64,000 bases of DNA from positions 1-64,000 of the forward strand of contig JADJQA010000024.1 in the NCBI GenBank assembly GCA_016712985.1. Reading direction: 5' to 3'. This document shows, piece by piece, positions 47,463 to 55,113 of this stretch (positions within the stretch are counted from its first letter, which is position 1; each line of letters opens with the position of its first letter). The notes beneath the pieces were generated by a model that made no database searches, was not told the origin of the DNA, and worked only from the letters and a program-made list of their open reading frames with translations. A program made the translations under genes and the position numbers. The DNA comes from Sulfuritalea sp. GTDB taxonomy: Bacteria; Pseudomonadota; Gammaproteobacteria; Burkholderiales; Rhodocyclaceae.

Positions 47463-49016
47463 TTACATCGGAATGTTGCCGTGCTTCTTCGGCGGCCTGA
47501 GTTCACGCTTGTCGAGCGTCTTGCGCAGCGCAAGGGCCACCATCCAGCGCGTGTCCTGCGGCTCGATCACGTCGGTGATGTAGAAGTTGGCGGCCGACAC
47601 GTAGGGCGAGGCGAACTCGTTGCGATACTCCTGCGCCAGTTCCGCGGCCTTTGCCGGGCGATCGGTGGCCGCTTCCAGTTCCTTGCGATACAGGATCTTC
47701 ACCGCGGCTTCGGCACCCATCACGGCGATCTCGGCCGTCGGCCAGGCAAACACCATGTCGGCGCCGAGTTCCTGGCTGCACATGGCCAGATACGAGCCGC
47801 CATAGGCCTTGCGCAGGATCACGGTAATCTTCGGCGAGGTGCAGGAACCATAGGCCGAGAGCATTTTCGCGCCGTGGCGGATGATGCCGCCGCGCTCCTG
47901 CTCGACCCCCGGCAGGAAGCCAGGAACATCGACCAGGGTCACCAGCGGCACATTGAAGGTGTTACACATCCGCACGAAGCGGGCGACCTTGTCGGCGGCA
48001 TTCAGGTCGAGCGCGCCGGCCATCACCATCGGCTGGTTGGCGACGATGCCGACCACCACGCCGCAGATGCGGGCGAAGCCGACAATGGTGTTGCGGGCAA
48101 AGCCGGCATGCACCTCAAGCATCTCGCCATGGTCCACCAGGCGGCGAATCACCGCATACATGTCAAGCGGGTCGGACGGGCTGTCCGGGATGCAGTCGTG
48201 CATCTCCGGATCTTCGGTACCATCGATGTCGACCTCCAGATGATGCGGCGGATCCTCGGTGTTGTTGGCTGGCAGATAGGACAGCAGTTGCTTGACCAGT
48301 CCGATCGCGTGGCGGTCATCCTCGGCGATGAAGTGGGCATTGCCGCTGACCGTGGCATGCATCTCGGCGCCGCCGACTTCGGCCATCGTCGTCGTGCGGC
48401 CGGTGACCGCCTTGATCACTTCCGGGCCGGTGAGGAACATGTGGGCGTTGTGCCGCGTCATGATGACGAAATCCATCAGCGCCGGCGAATAGGCGGCGCC
48501 CCCGGCGCAGGGACCGCAGATCACCGCGATCTGCGGCACGACGCCGGACAGCAGGACATTGGCGTAGAACACGTCGCCGTAACCGGAGAGCGCATCGACG
48601 CCTTCCTGGATGCGCGCGCCGCCGGAATCCTTGAAGGCCACGACCGGTACGCCGGTCTTCAGCGCATGGCGCATGATGCGGGTAATTTTTCGCGCCTGCA
48701 TCTTGCCCAGCGTGCCGGCGACGACGCTGAAGTCCTGGCTGAAAGCCGCCACCTGCATGTTGCCCACGTAGCCGCTACCGGCGATCACACCATCGGCGGG
48801 GAGGACCTTGCGCGCCATGCCGAAGTGGGTGTTGTTGTGGGCGGCATGCAAACCGAATTCCTGGAAGCTGCCCTCGACATACAGCGCGTCGAGCCGCTCG
48901 CGCGCCGACAACAAGCCCTTGGCATGAAGGGCGTCCAGCTTCTCGGCGCTGACGTTGTCGGTCAGCTTTTTGCGCTTGGTGCGCAGAAGTTCTATCAACT
49001 CCGGTCGTATCGTCAT
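47463..49016 (-). CDS. mmdA: Carboxyltransferase subunit, methylmalonyl-CoA decarboxylase alpha type
   Basis: The 517-residue protein takes the carboxyl group from an acyl-CoA and puts it on biotin. It has the two crotonase-type halves: GGARIQEGVDALSGYGDVFY and CGPCAGGAAYSPALMDFVIM in the first, VDVPGFLPGVEQERGGIIRH and LRKAYGGSYLAMCSQELGAD in the second, as in MmdA and propionyl-CoA carboxylase beta. The companion Na+-pump subunits favour methylmalonyl-CoA decarboxylase; glutaconyl-CoA decarboxylase is less likely, as its alpha subunit is longer. ATG at 49016 (MTIRPELIELLRTKRKKL) is taken; the frame runs open to 49154 but upstream has no conservation. First gene of the operon. Confidence 0.9.
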   Translation of the reverse strand: MTIRPELIELLRTKRKKLTDNVSAEKLDALHAKGLLSARERLDALYVEGSFQEFGLHAAHNNTHFGMARKVLPADGVIAGSGYVGNMQVAAFSQDFSVVAGTLGKMQARKITRIMRHALKTGVPVVAFKDSGGARIQEGVDALSGYGDVFYANVLLSGVVPQIAVICGPCAGGAAYSPALMDFVIMTRHNAHMFLTGPEVIKAVTGRTTTMAEVGGAEMHATVSGNAHFIAEDDRHAIGLVKQLLSYLPANNTEDPPHHLEVDIDGTEDPEMHDCIPDSPSDPLDMYAVIRRLVDHGEMLEVHAGFARNTIVGFARICGVVVGIVANQPMVMAGALDLNAADKVARFVRMCNTFNVPLVTLVDVPGFLPGVEQERGGIIRHGAKMLSAYGSCTSPKITVILRKAYGGSYLAMCSQELGADMVFAWPTAEIAVMGAEAAVKILYRKELEAATDRPAKAAELAQEYRNEFASPYVSAANFYITDVIEPQDTRWMVALALRKTLDKRELRPPKKHGNIPM

Positions 49017-49445
49017 CTGGATTCCTAGCAGGTGGCAAAGTGGAACGTGGAACGAGCTTTGATTCGCCCAGCAACGGTCGCTGGCAACTTTCCGGCCGCG
49101 TAGTATGCATATTTTTCGCGGCGGACGCCAGTGTTTCAATAATTGCTGCTTCAATAAATAGTTTGTGTGCCGGGTGGTACGTGGTGTTCGCAGTATCCCG
49201 GCGGCAAGCGTCGGCGGCCTGCACCTTTTCGGACGGCTTCGCCGCCCGGCAGGAAATCTTCCACGATTTTGCCTACGGAGCTATCATGCTTGCCCAAGCC
49301 CGGTCGGACTGTACCGTGATCGCCGCTTCTTGCTGCCAGCGGGTCCGTTGGCAAAGCCTCCGGGGGATGAGCAGCGTTTCGCGCATGGAGACGATCATGA
49401 CCCTGTTCTCGCTGATCCAGCCGTTGTCTACGGATTGAGTCGGTC
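49017..49445. other. Intergenic stretch of 429 bp with no recognised gene
   Basis: It separates mmdA (leftward) from the CtaA-like gene (rightward) and must hold both promoters. Short open frames on both strands have no recognisable family or codon pattern. No tRNA, terminator or clear repeat was found. Confidence 0.5.
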
Positions 49446-50426
49446 ATGGAACTTCTCGGTGGCCGTCTGCGAAAGATCAGAATCCTGGCACTGCTGCTGA
49501 CGGCCTTGTCCTTTGCGATTATTTTCGCCAGTGTCTACATTCGCTTGAGCATGGCGGGCCTCGGCTGCGCCGACTGGCCCGACTGCTACGGACAGATCCT
49601 TGCCGGCGGGCCGCATCCGCATAGCGGCGGGGTCCGCATCCTGCACCGGGTCACTGCGGCACTGTCGCTGCTGCTGGGTTTCGTGACGCTCTCGGTGTGT
49701 CTGCGTCCGACCCCGATTCAGCCGGCGGCGCGCATTGCCACGCAGCTCTTGGCCCTGATGATCCTGCTCACTTTCATCGGGCTGTGGAGTGCCGCTCCGC
49801 ATCGGGTATGGCCCACCTTTCTCAATATTCTCGGCGGCCTCGGCCTGGTTTCGCTGTCCTTGGCGCTGTATCTGGCGGTGCGGCCGGATGTTGCTCCGAC
49901 CGCGCCGTCACGCCCTGCGTTGCTGCCCCGAGCGGGGCTGGTGGCGCTGGTCCTGGCGAGTGCCCTGGGTGCGCTGATCGGCGCCCGCTATGCGGCGATC
50001 TCCTGCGCAACGACGCCCGCTTGCGCCGGTGTCTGGTGGCCGGCTGTGGGGGGGCTTGCCGCGCTCAATCCATTCGTCACGGTCGCGGCCGCCCCCTTGC
50101 CGGGCGATGCCGGCGGCGTACTGCTGCATCTGCTGCATCGCTATTGCGCGGTGGCGGCGCTGCTGCTGCTGGGGCTGGCCGGGTGGCGGGCGCTGGCTGT
50201 CGAGGCGACGCGCACGGCAGGCAGATGGCTGCTGCTTCTGCTGGTCATCGAATTCGGCCTGGGCAGCCTGACGGTGGTCAGCGGCTTTAGTCTCTGGCTG
50301 GCGATAGGCCACAGTATCTGTGCGGCGGCGCTGCTGGCGGCCGGCATTCACCTGGTCAACGCGAGCAAGGCGGATAGCCGCGCCGTGACCTGCGCGTCTG
50401 CTTGCCGCGGTCATTGGATACGGTGA
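49446..50426 (+). CDS. COX15/CtaA family protein (heme A synthase-like)
   Basis: The 326-residue product has about eight membrane helices in two four-helix halves, each with a heme-ligand histidine, ILHRVTAALSLL and LLHRYCAVAALLL, and the family motif SMAGLGCADWPDCYG near residue 35. CtaA proteins oxidise heme O to heme A for cytochrome oxidase. The cysteine pair ISCATTPACAGVWWPA in the second half fits the family's loop. CtaB and cytochrome oxidase genes are not in the window, so function beyond the family is not certain. ATG at 49446 is chosen because the first helix begins soon after it. Confidence 0.85.
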   Translation: MELLGGRLRKIRILALLLTALSFAIIFASVYIRLSMAGLGCADWPDCYGQILAGGPHPHSGGVRILHRVTAALSLLLGFVTLSVCLRPTPIQPAARIATQLLALMILLTFIGLWSAAPHRVWPTFLNILGGLGLVSLSLALYLAVRPDVAPTAPSRPALLPRAGLVALVLASALGALIGARYAAISCATTPACAGVWWPAVGGLAALNPFVTVAAAPLPGDAGGVLLHLLHRYCAVAALLLLGLAGWRALAVEATRTAGRWLLLLLVIEFGLGSLTVVSGFSLWLAIGHSICAAALLAAGIHLVNASKADSRAVTCASACRGHWIR

Positions 50427-50488
50427 GTCATGGTGTTGCGTCACTCGCCCCGGCCGCAAGGTCGGGATCGTGGTCATGCCGGCCTCGT

Positions 50489-50507
50489 CGCCGTGCCGCC
50501 GGCGCCG
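50489..50507 (+). repeat. Short GC-rich dispersed repeat, copy 1
   Basis: CGCCGTGCCGCCGGCGCCG followed by ACTC. Near-identical or related copies lie at 51545-51566, 53382-53405 (variant) and 56775-56797 (inside the Ste24-like protease gene). The core CCGCCGGCG is nearly palindromic. Confidence 0.5.
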
Positions 50508-50525
50508 ACTCTTTGATCATCCCTG

Positions 50526-51413
50526 TCAGGCCAGCGCCGCGCGCAGCCGTGGCCACAGCAGGTTGATCGCCAGGCCGGCCATCACCAGCGCGGCGGCGGC
50601 CAGCTTCCAGGGCGGCAGCGCTTCATTCAGCATCAGCGCCGCGCCGCCCATGCCGAACACCGGCACCAGCAGGGCCAGCGGCGTGATCGTCGCCGCCGGG
50701 TGCCGGGCCAGCAGCCAGCCCCAGGCCGCATAGCCGAACAGCGAATTGCCCCAGGACTGCCAGGCCACCGCTGCCCAGGTCGCCGCATCGGCCGCCCGCA
50801 GCGCCGCCGAGATTGCCTCCCGGCCCTCGACCCACAGCGACAGCGCAATCAGCGGCGGCACGGCGAAGGCGCTGGACCAGACCACGTAGGCGAGGATGTT
50901 GGCCGGCGCACCCTGTTTCGCCGCGATGTTGCCGCCGGCCCAGGCCAGCGCCGCCAGCAGCACCAGCAGCAAACCGAGCGGCGTGGTGCTGCCGTCCGTA
51001 TGCAGGATGATGATGGCGATTCCCGCCGAGGCGAGCAGCAGGGCGAACCACTGGAACATGCGCACCCGCTCGCCGGCAAGGCGCATCGACAGGCCGATGG
51101 TGAAGAACACCTGGACCTGGATCACCAGCGAGGCCAGGCCCGGCGAGATATGGCCGTACATCGCGACATACAGCAGGCCGAACTGGCCGACCCCGATCAG
51201 CAGGCCGTAGAGCGCCAGGTTGCCCAGCGGCACCGCCGGGCGCGCCAGGAAAAACAGGGCGGGGAACAGCACGAGGCCGAAGCGCAAGGCCGCGAACAGC
51301 AGCGGCGGCAGGTGCCCGAGCGCGAACTTGATGACCACGAAGTTGGTGCCCCAGATGGCGACCACGGCGAGCGCGAGCAGGAAGTGGCGCAGGGGCATGA
51401 TGGCAGCGGGCAT
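50526..51413 (-). CDS. EamA-family exporter (cysteine/O-acetylserine exporter-like)
   Basis: The 295-residue product has ten predicted membrane helices in two EamA repeats, from LALAVVAIWGTNFVVIKFAL to LAAAALVMAGLAINLLWPRL. The WGTNFVVIKFALGHLPPLLF start and FGLLYVAMYGHISPGLASLV resemble the cysteine/O-acetylserine exporter EamA (YdeD) and related RhaT-like proteins. It is an inner-membrane exporter of small molecules; the substrate is inferred only from resemblance. A start some codons later (MPLRHFLLALAVV) is possible. Confidence 0.85.
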   Translation of the reverse strand: MPAAIMPLRHFLLALAVVAIWGTNFVVIKFALGHLPPLLFAALRFGLVLFPALFFLARPAVPLGNLALYGLLIGVGQFGLLYVAMYGHISPGLASLVIQVQVFFTIGLSMRLAGERVRMFQWFALLLASAGIAIIILHTDGSTTPLGLLLVLLAALAWAGGNIAAKQGAPANILAYVVWSSAFAVPPLIALSLWVEGREAISAALRAADAATWAAVAWQSWGNSLFGYAAWGWLLARHPAATITPLALLVPVFGMGGAALMLNEALPPWKLAAAALVMAGLAINLLWPRLRAALA

Positions 51414-51544
51414 GCGGGGATTGTCGCATGGGGGTCAATGCGACGGCTTGGCGGTCTGGGTTCCCCACCCGGCCGTCACCGGCAGGCCCGTGGCTCCGTC
51501 AGATTTTGATTCCTCCGCCCCGGGCCTGCCTGCGCCGGCCTGAT

Positions 51545-51566
51545 CGCCGTGCCGCCGGCGCCGCCT
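51545..51566 (+). repeat. Short GC-rich dispersed repeat, copy 2
   Basis: CGCCGTGCCGCCGGCGCCG matches the copy at 50489 base for base over 19 bp and then diverges to CCT. It lies in the spacer before the HigB-like remnant. Confidence 0.5.
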
Positions 51567-51595
51567 TTCTGCCGGTTGGCGGTGATTTTGCGAAC

Positions 51596-51613
51596 TATGC
51601 CAGTATTGGCATA
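51596..51613. promoter_or_regulatory. Perfect inverted repeat, probable operator of the HigB-like locus
   Basis: TATGCCA (51596-51602), a 4-bp spacer GTAT, then TGGCATA (51607-51613), 12 bp before the ATG of the toxin remnant. Arms of seven matching bases at this place are typical of toxin-antitoxin autoregulation sites. Confidence 0.6.
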
Positions 51614-51625
51614 TGCTGGACGCCG

Positions 51626-51735
51626 ATGAGTAAGGACGAAAAGCCGCTGATCTGGATTGGCGGTTCGCGCTAGGACCTCGCGGCGATGCCCAGGACGGTG
51701 CAGCGCGAGTTCGGCTTCGCGCTGTATCTGGCTGA
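51626..51735 (+). pseudogene. HigB/RelE-like toxin remnant with in-frame stop and truncation
   Basis: MSKDEKPLIWIGGSR is followed by TAG at 51671-51673, where the family has Lys (AAG), and the frame then continues DLAAMPRTVQREFGFALYLA before it ends. This matches the N-terminal 40 residues of a phage-derived HigB-type toxin of the RelE/ParE superfamily, normally about 110 residues. The catalytic part is missing and no antitoxin (HTH type) follows; the next gene reads the other way. It is a dead toxin with its operator preserved. Confidence 0.65.
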
Positions 51736-51779
51736 TTTGGACTTACGAACGATTTTCATCGTGGCCAGAATCGCCGTGC

Positions 51780-52133
51780 TCATCCGTGCACAATCACCGC
51801 CTGCTGATTGACTTCGACAAAGCGCACGTTCTCGAAACCGCGTTCGATCAAGGCGAGGCTCCTGTCGAACAGGGCGATCAGGTCGTTGTTGGAGATGTTG
51901 CCCGTGGCGACGAGCAACAAGCGTTGCGGGGTGTCCTGAACCAGGAGCGTGCGCACGAAATCTTCGTCCTTGGTGAGCACGATGCGATCCTCGCTGTCGG
52001 CGATGGCGCACACGTCGGTATCAGAACTCAGATTGCGGCGTGGCAAGTCCAGCGTATGAATGGCGTCGTGCCTGCGGACTGTCAGCCAGGCAGCCATCCG
52101 TCGCGGCAATTGCGCATCGACGAGGAATTTCAC
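51780..52133 (-). CDS. DUF5615 PIN-like toxin of a DUF433/DUF5615 pair
   Basis: The 117-residue product starts with GTG at 52133 (KFLVDAQLPRRMAAWLTVR) and has the PIN-like acidic residues in FLVDAQL, SSDTDVCAIADSEDRIVLTKD and DEDFV. DUF5615 proteins act as predicted ribonuclease toxins beside DUF433 antitoxins. The reading frame is the same as that of the broken DUF433 gene before it, with an overlap expected of the pair. The end reads VRFVEVNQQAVIVHG. The gene is intact although its antitoxin is cut short. Confidence 0.8.
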   Translation of the reverse strand: MKFLVDAQLPRRMAAWLTVRRHDAIHTLDLPRRNLSSDTDVCAIADSEDRIVLTKDEDFVRTLLVQDTPQRLLLVATGNISNNDLIALFDRSLALIERGFENVRFVEVNQQAVIVHG

Positions 52134-52361
52134 GCCGCCAACGGCCCGATGGGCTCCACGCGATTGATATGCGAGGCGCGCCGCGAAGTCCAGCACGGCG
52201 AGTATGTCTTCGGGTTCCAGATCCTCTTAGTCGGCAAGAATATCGTCGATGCTCATTCCGCCGGCAAGGCATTCGAGAACGTTTTCAACAGGGAGGCGCA
52301 GCCCCCTGATACAGGGCTTGCCGTGGCAAATGTCGGGCTGAATGGTGATGCGATCATTCAT
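52134..52361 (-). pseudogene. DUF433 antitoxin with premature TAA stop
   Basis: From ATG 52361, with AAGGA upstream, MNDRITIQPDICHGKPCIRG, then LRLPVENVLECLAGGMSIDD and ILAD, and then TAA at 52227-52229, where the family has Tyr (TAC or TAT). The same frame continues EDLEPEDILAVLDFAARLAY, which is the normal DUF433 C-terminus, into the start of the DUF5615 gene. As given, the product is 44 residues instead of about 76. DUF433 antitoxins are short winged-helix-like proteins that bind DNA and toxin. A one-base sequencing error is possible, since the rest is perfectly preserved. Confidence 0.75.
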
Positions 52362-52453
52362 GGCAACGGTCCTTGAAAAAGACAGCGTTACTTTATACCC
52401 TCTCCGGTCAGTTGAGCCAGAGGACATCCCGTGCCTTTGTGAAAGGACTGAGT

Positions 52454-53356
52454 CTATCCCTCATTCGCCACCCCACTAACCACATGCCCCGTCGGCACCA
52501 GCCTCGACGCCGGCTCGCAATGCCGCGTCTGGTCGTCGAAGAAGAAGTCGGGCTCGAATTCGTGCAGGAAGCGTGACTTCTCCAGGCCGCCGAGGAACAT
52601 CGCCTCGTCGACCTCGACCTTCCAATCCATCAGGGTGCGGATCGCGCGCTCATGCGCGGGGGCGCTGCGCGCGGTGACCAGCGCGGTGCGGATTCTCATC
52701 TTGCAGCCGGCGCTGTCGGCGCGCAGGCGGTGCAGGGCTTCAAGCAGGGGCAGGAATGGCCCCGGCGGCAGCGGGTGGAGGGCGCGGCGTTCCTCGTGGT
52801 CCTGGAAGGCGGCGAGGCCCTGTTCCTGGAATATGCGCTCGGCCTCGTCGGAGAACAGCACCGCGTCGCCGTCGAAGGCGATGCGTACTTCCTGCGGGTG
52901 CTGCTCGGCCTCGATCAGCGATGTGGCATACACGCGCGCCGCCGGGAAGCCGCCTTCCAGTGCGGCGCGCACGTCGACTTCGTTGGCGGAAAGGAACAGG
53001 TTGGCGCCCAGCGGCTTGAGGTATTTGAAGGGCGAGCGGCCGCGCGTGAATACGCCGCGTTCCAGCACCAGTCCGGCCGCGTCGGCGGACTTGAAGATGC
53101 GCAGGCCCGAGACCGGATCGTTGCGCGAGAGGATCACCACGGCGACGCGCTGGCGCTCGGGCGTGTTGAAGGCCAGCAGCTTCTGCACCAGCGGGAAGGC
53201 GACGCCGGGCCGCGCCGGCTGGTTCATGCGTTCGAGCTGCACGGCCATGTAGGCGGAATCGTTCTGCTCCTCGAAGACCCGGTTCTCCTCCTCGAAATCG
53301 AACAGCGCGCGCGAGGAAAGCGCGACGACGAGCAGGCCTTCGAGGCTGGCAGGCAT
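52454..53356 (-). CDS. 5'-nucleotidase (cytosolic type, PF06189-like)
   Basis: The 300-residue product matches the bacterial homologues of cytosolic 5'-nucleotidase 1: VVALSSRALFDFEEENRVFE near the N-terminus, the HAD-like GLRIFKSADAAGLVLERGVF and RIAFDGDAVLFSDEAERIFQ, then IRTALVTARSAPAHERAIRT. It hydrolyses nucleoside 5'-monophosphates in the cytoplasm. The end PTGHVVSGVANEG is common in the family. The gene is intact and stands alone between the two toxin-antitoxin relics. The start at 53356 (MPASLEGLLVVALSSR) is the natural one. Confidence 0.88.
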   Translation of the reverse strand: MPASLEGLLVVALSSRALFDFEEENRVFEEQNDSAYMAVQLERMNQPARPGVAFPLVQKLLAFNTPERQRVAVVILSRNDPVSGLRIFKSADAAGLVLERGVFTRGRSPFKYLKPLGANLFLSANEVDVRAALEGGFPAARVYATSLIEAEQHPQEVRIAFDGDAVLFSDEAERIFQEQGLAAFQDHEERRALHPLPPGPFLPLLEALHRLRADSAGCKMRIRTALVTARSAPAHERAIRTLMDWKVEVDEAMFLGGLEKSRFLHEFEPDFFFDDQTRHCEPASRLVPTGHVVSGVANEG

Positions 53357-53381
53357 CAGGGCTGCTCGGGTGCACGGCGAT

Positions 53382-53405
53382 CGCCGTGTCGCGGACGCCG
53401 ACTTT
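53382..53405 (+). repeat. Short GC-rich dispersed repeat, variant copy
   Basis: CGCCGTGTCGCGGACGCCG then ACTTT. It differs from the copies at 50489 and 51545 at a few positions but has the same frame of conserved bases. It lies in the 87-bp spacer before the MntA-HepT chimera. Confidence 0.35.
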
Positions 53406-53443
53406 CCAGATCGCGCGGAAGTCTCATCGGGGGCGCCCCCTTG

Positions 53444-53767
53444 TCAGCCGATCTGTGACTCAGCAAGGCCATCCAGTGCCGGCCGGTCGTTCCTGACTGT
53501 CTCCCAGACCACGGCAGCGTCGACAGGGAAGCATTCGTGGTTCAGGACAATGCGCATGTCGCAGGCGTCGCGCAATTGCCGCCAGGCATCGGGGGTGCGC
53601 TGTTCGAGGCCTGTATCGATGGGATCGACCAAAGGGTCGAGGTCGCGGGCTTCCTCGTCCGTACCATGGACGACGGAACCGAATACGCGAGGGTTGCGTG
53701 CGCCGTGACGTTCCACCACGCCTCGAGTCCGTTCCCGATGTGCCTGTAACGCCGTGCAAGGTTTCAT
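53444..53767 (-). pseudogene. MntA-HepT chimera: nucleotidyltransferase antitoxin start fused to HEPN toxin end
   Basis: From ATG 53767 the first half, VERHGARNPRVFGSVVHGTD followed by EEARDLDPLVDPID, is an MNT nucleotidyltransferase with the GS-x10-DxD active site intact. The second half, WRQLRDACDMRIVLNHECFP then VDAAVVWETVRNDRPALDGL, is the C-terminus of a HepT/DUF86 HEPN toxin with the R-x4-H motif. The Tyr of HxY, which MntA AMPylates in known pairs, is Cys here. About 45 residues of MntA and 65 of HepT are missing at the junction after VDPID, and the frame is kept. An internal deletion across the two genes explains it best; a functional fusion cannot be excluded. Confidence 0.65.
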
Positions 53768-53909
53768 GAACTCACCTGAATGCCGATCGTCCTGCTTGAT
53801 GCGCTGCCGCTCGATCAAAGCGTCGGGGCGGGGTTGCCAATCCCTTGCCAATGCAGTGGCCGCCAGTCGTGTCGTGGGCGCCGACTCCTGCTGGCGAAGG
53901 TCGATTGCA

Positions 53910-54932
53910 TCAAGCAAACTTGTTGGCCGGAACCGATCCGGGCTTGGTCGGCGCCGCGGCATAGATCTGCGTCATCTTTGCGGCCTCGCGGGCCACGCGC
54001 CGCCGCAGGTCGTCGGGCGCCAGCACTTCGACATCGGCGCCGAACTTCATGATGTCCATGATCAGTTCGCGATGGTCGGCGTAGGGAAATTCGAGCAGCC
54101 AGGAGCCGTCGGCGGCGAAGCGGCCCTTCTGCTTCGGGTGCCAGGTTTCCTGCGCCACCCAGCGCGCGCGCTCTGCCGTGAAGCGCAGTTGGGCGCGCTG
54201 CAGGTTGCGCCCGGAGAAGATGCCGTAGCCGGGGCCGAGTGCTTCGTCCATGGTGCGCCGGGAAACTTCGCGGGCCTTCCGTTCGATGACGTTGGCGTGC
54301 TGGAGCGAATCCAGGGCGAAGTTGCGCAAGCTTCCGCGCAGGTGGCACCAGGCGTCGAGGTACCAGTTGTCGCGGTAGTACACCAGGCGCTGCGGCGAGA
54401 CTTCGCGCTCGGTGGTCTGGCCGTTGCCGCGGGCGAAATAGGTGATGGCCAGGCGCTTGCGACGCAGCAGCGCGGCGCCGACCTTCTCAAAGTGCGCGAG
54501 CTTGAGGTTCCGGCGGCCGAGGCCGACGATCAGCACACGGCGGCGGATTTCCTCGGCGGTGTTGTTGGCGCTGCCGAGCAGGCTGTTGAGGCGGGCGATC
54601 AGCGGCTGGATGTGCGGCGTCAGGATGCCGCCGGGATCGAGGTCGGTCAGCAGGTGCTGCATGGTCAAGAGCGCGTGCACTTCGCCGGAGTTGAACCATA
54701 GGCCGGGTAGTTCGTACTGGGCGCCGCCATCGGGATGCGGAGTGTCGAAGCGGTAGCCGCCAGCGTCTCTGTCCCAGACGATGGGCGCGTTGAGCCGGTT
54801 GCGCATGTATTCGAGGTCGCGCTTGAGTGTGGCGCGGGAGACTTCCAGTGCCGCCATCAGGTCGACGAAGGGCACCAGGCGCCTGTCGTGGATCATCTGG
54901 TCGATCTTGTAGAAGCGCTCAGTGCGATCCAT
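53910..54932 (-). CDS. WYL-domain transcriptional regulator
   Basis: The 340-residue product has an N-terminal helix-turn-helix of DeoR type, LVPFVDLMAALEVSRATLKR with DLEYMRNRLNAPIVWDRDAG, then a WYL domain (FARGNGQTTEREVSPQRLVY, YRDNWYLDAWCHLRGSLRNF) and a WCX C-terminal part (WLLEFPYADHRELIMDIMKF). WYL proteins sense nucleic-acid-derived or other ligands and often regulate defence or DNA-damage genes. It is next to the toxin-antitoxin relics, but no intact defence operon is visible. The frame is intact. Confidence 0.9.
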   Translation of the reverse strand: MDRTERFYKIDQMIHDRRLVPFVDLMAALEVSRATLKRDLEYMRNRLNAPIVWDRDAGGYRFDTPHPDGGAQYELPGLWFNSGEVHALLTMQHLLTDLDPGGILTPHIQPLIARLNSLLGSANNTAEEIRRRVLIVGLGRRNLKLAHFEKVGAALLRRKRLAITYFARGNGQTTEREVSPQRLVYYRDNWYLDAWCHLRGSLRNFALDSLQHANVIERKAREVSRRTMDEALGPGYGIFSGRNLQRAQLRFTAERARWVAQETWHPKQKGRFAADGSWLLEFPYADHRELIMDIMKFGADVEVLAPDDLRRRVAREAAKMTQIYAAAPTKPGSVPANKFA

Positions 54933-54978
54933 GGCGTCTCCCGCAGGGCCGCCCCAAGGAGGCGCAGCCAGAAAAGGA

Positions 54979-55053
54979 GCGGGCGAAGCCCGCGAACAGA
55001 AGTCATCCCCTTCCGGGGGGCGCAGGCAGGGTTTCGCGGAGCACTGCTCCGCG
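54979..55053. repeat. Hairpin-rich intergenic sequence between the WYL gene and rsgA
   Basis: GCGGGCGAAGCCCGC (54979-54993) and CGCGGAGCACTGCTCCGCG (55035-55053) are two near-perfect hairpins in a 180-bp spacer, and a third weaker one, GCCGGCTGGC / GCCAGCCG, follows. No T-run is attached to them. They may be repeat elements or protein sites. Confidence 0.5.
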
Positions 55054-55113
55054 CTGCCGAAGCCGGCTGGCGGTGCAAGGCCAGCCGTGGGGCAGGAGAT
55101 GGGGGGAAGGCGG

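Noticed and set aside
38835..52229. Stop-codon reassignment or read-through at TAG (38835, 51671) and TAA (52227)
   Set aside because: TAG and TAA end normal genes in the same window (flaG ends with TAG, the ABC ATPase with TAA), so the code is standard; the affected genes are relics or carry base errors.
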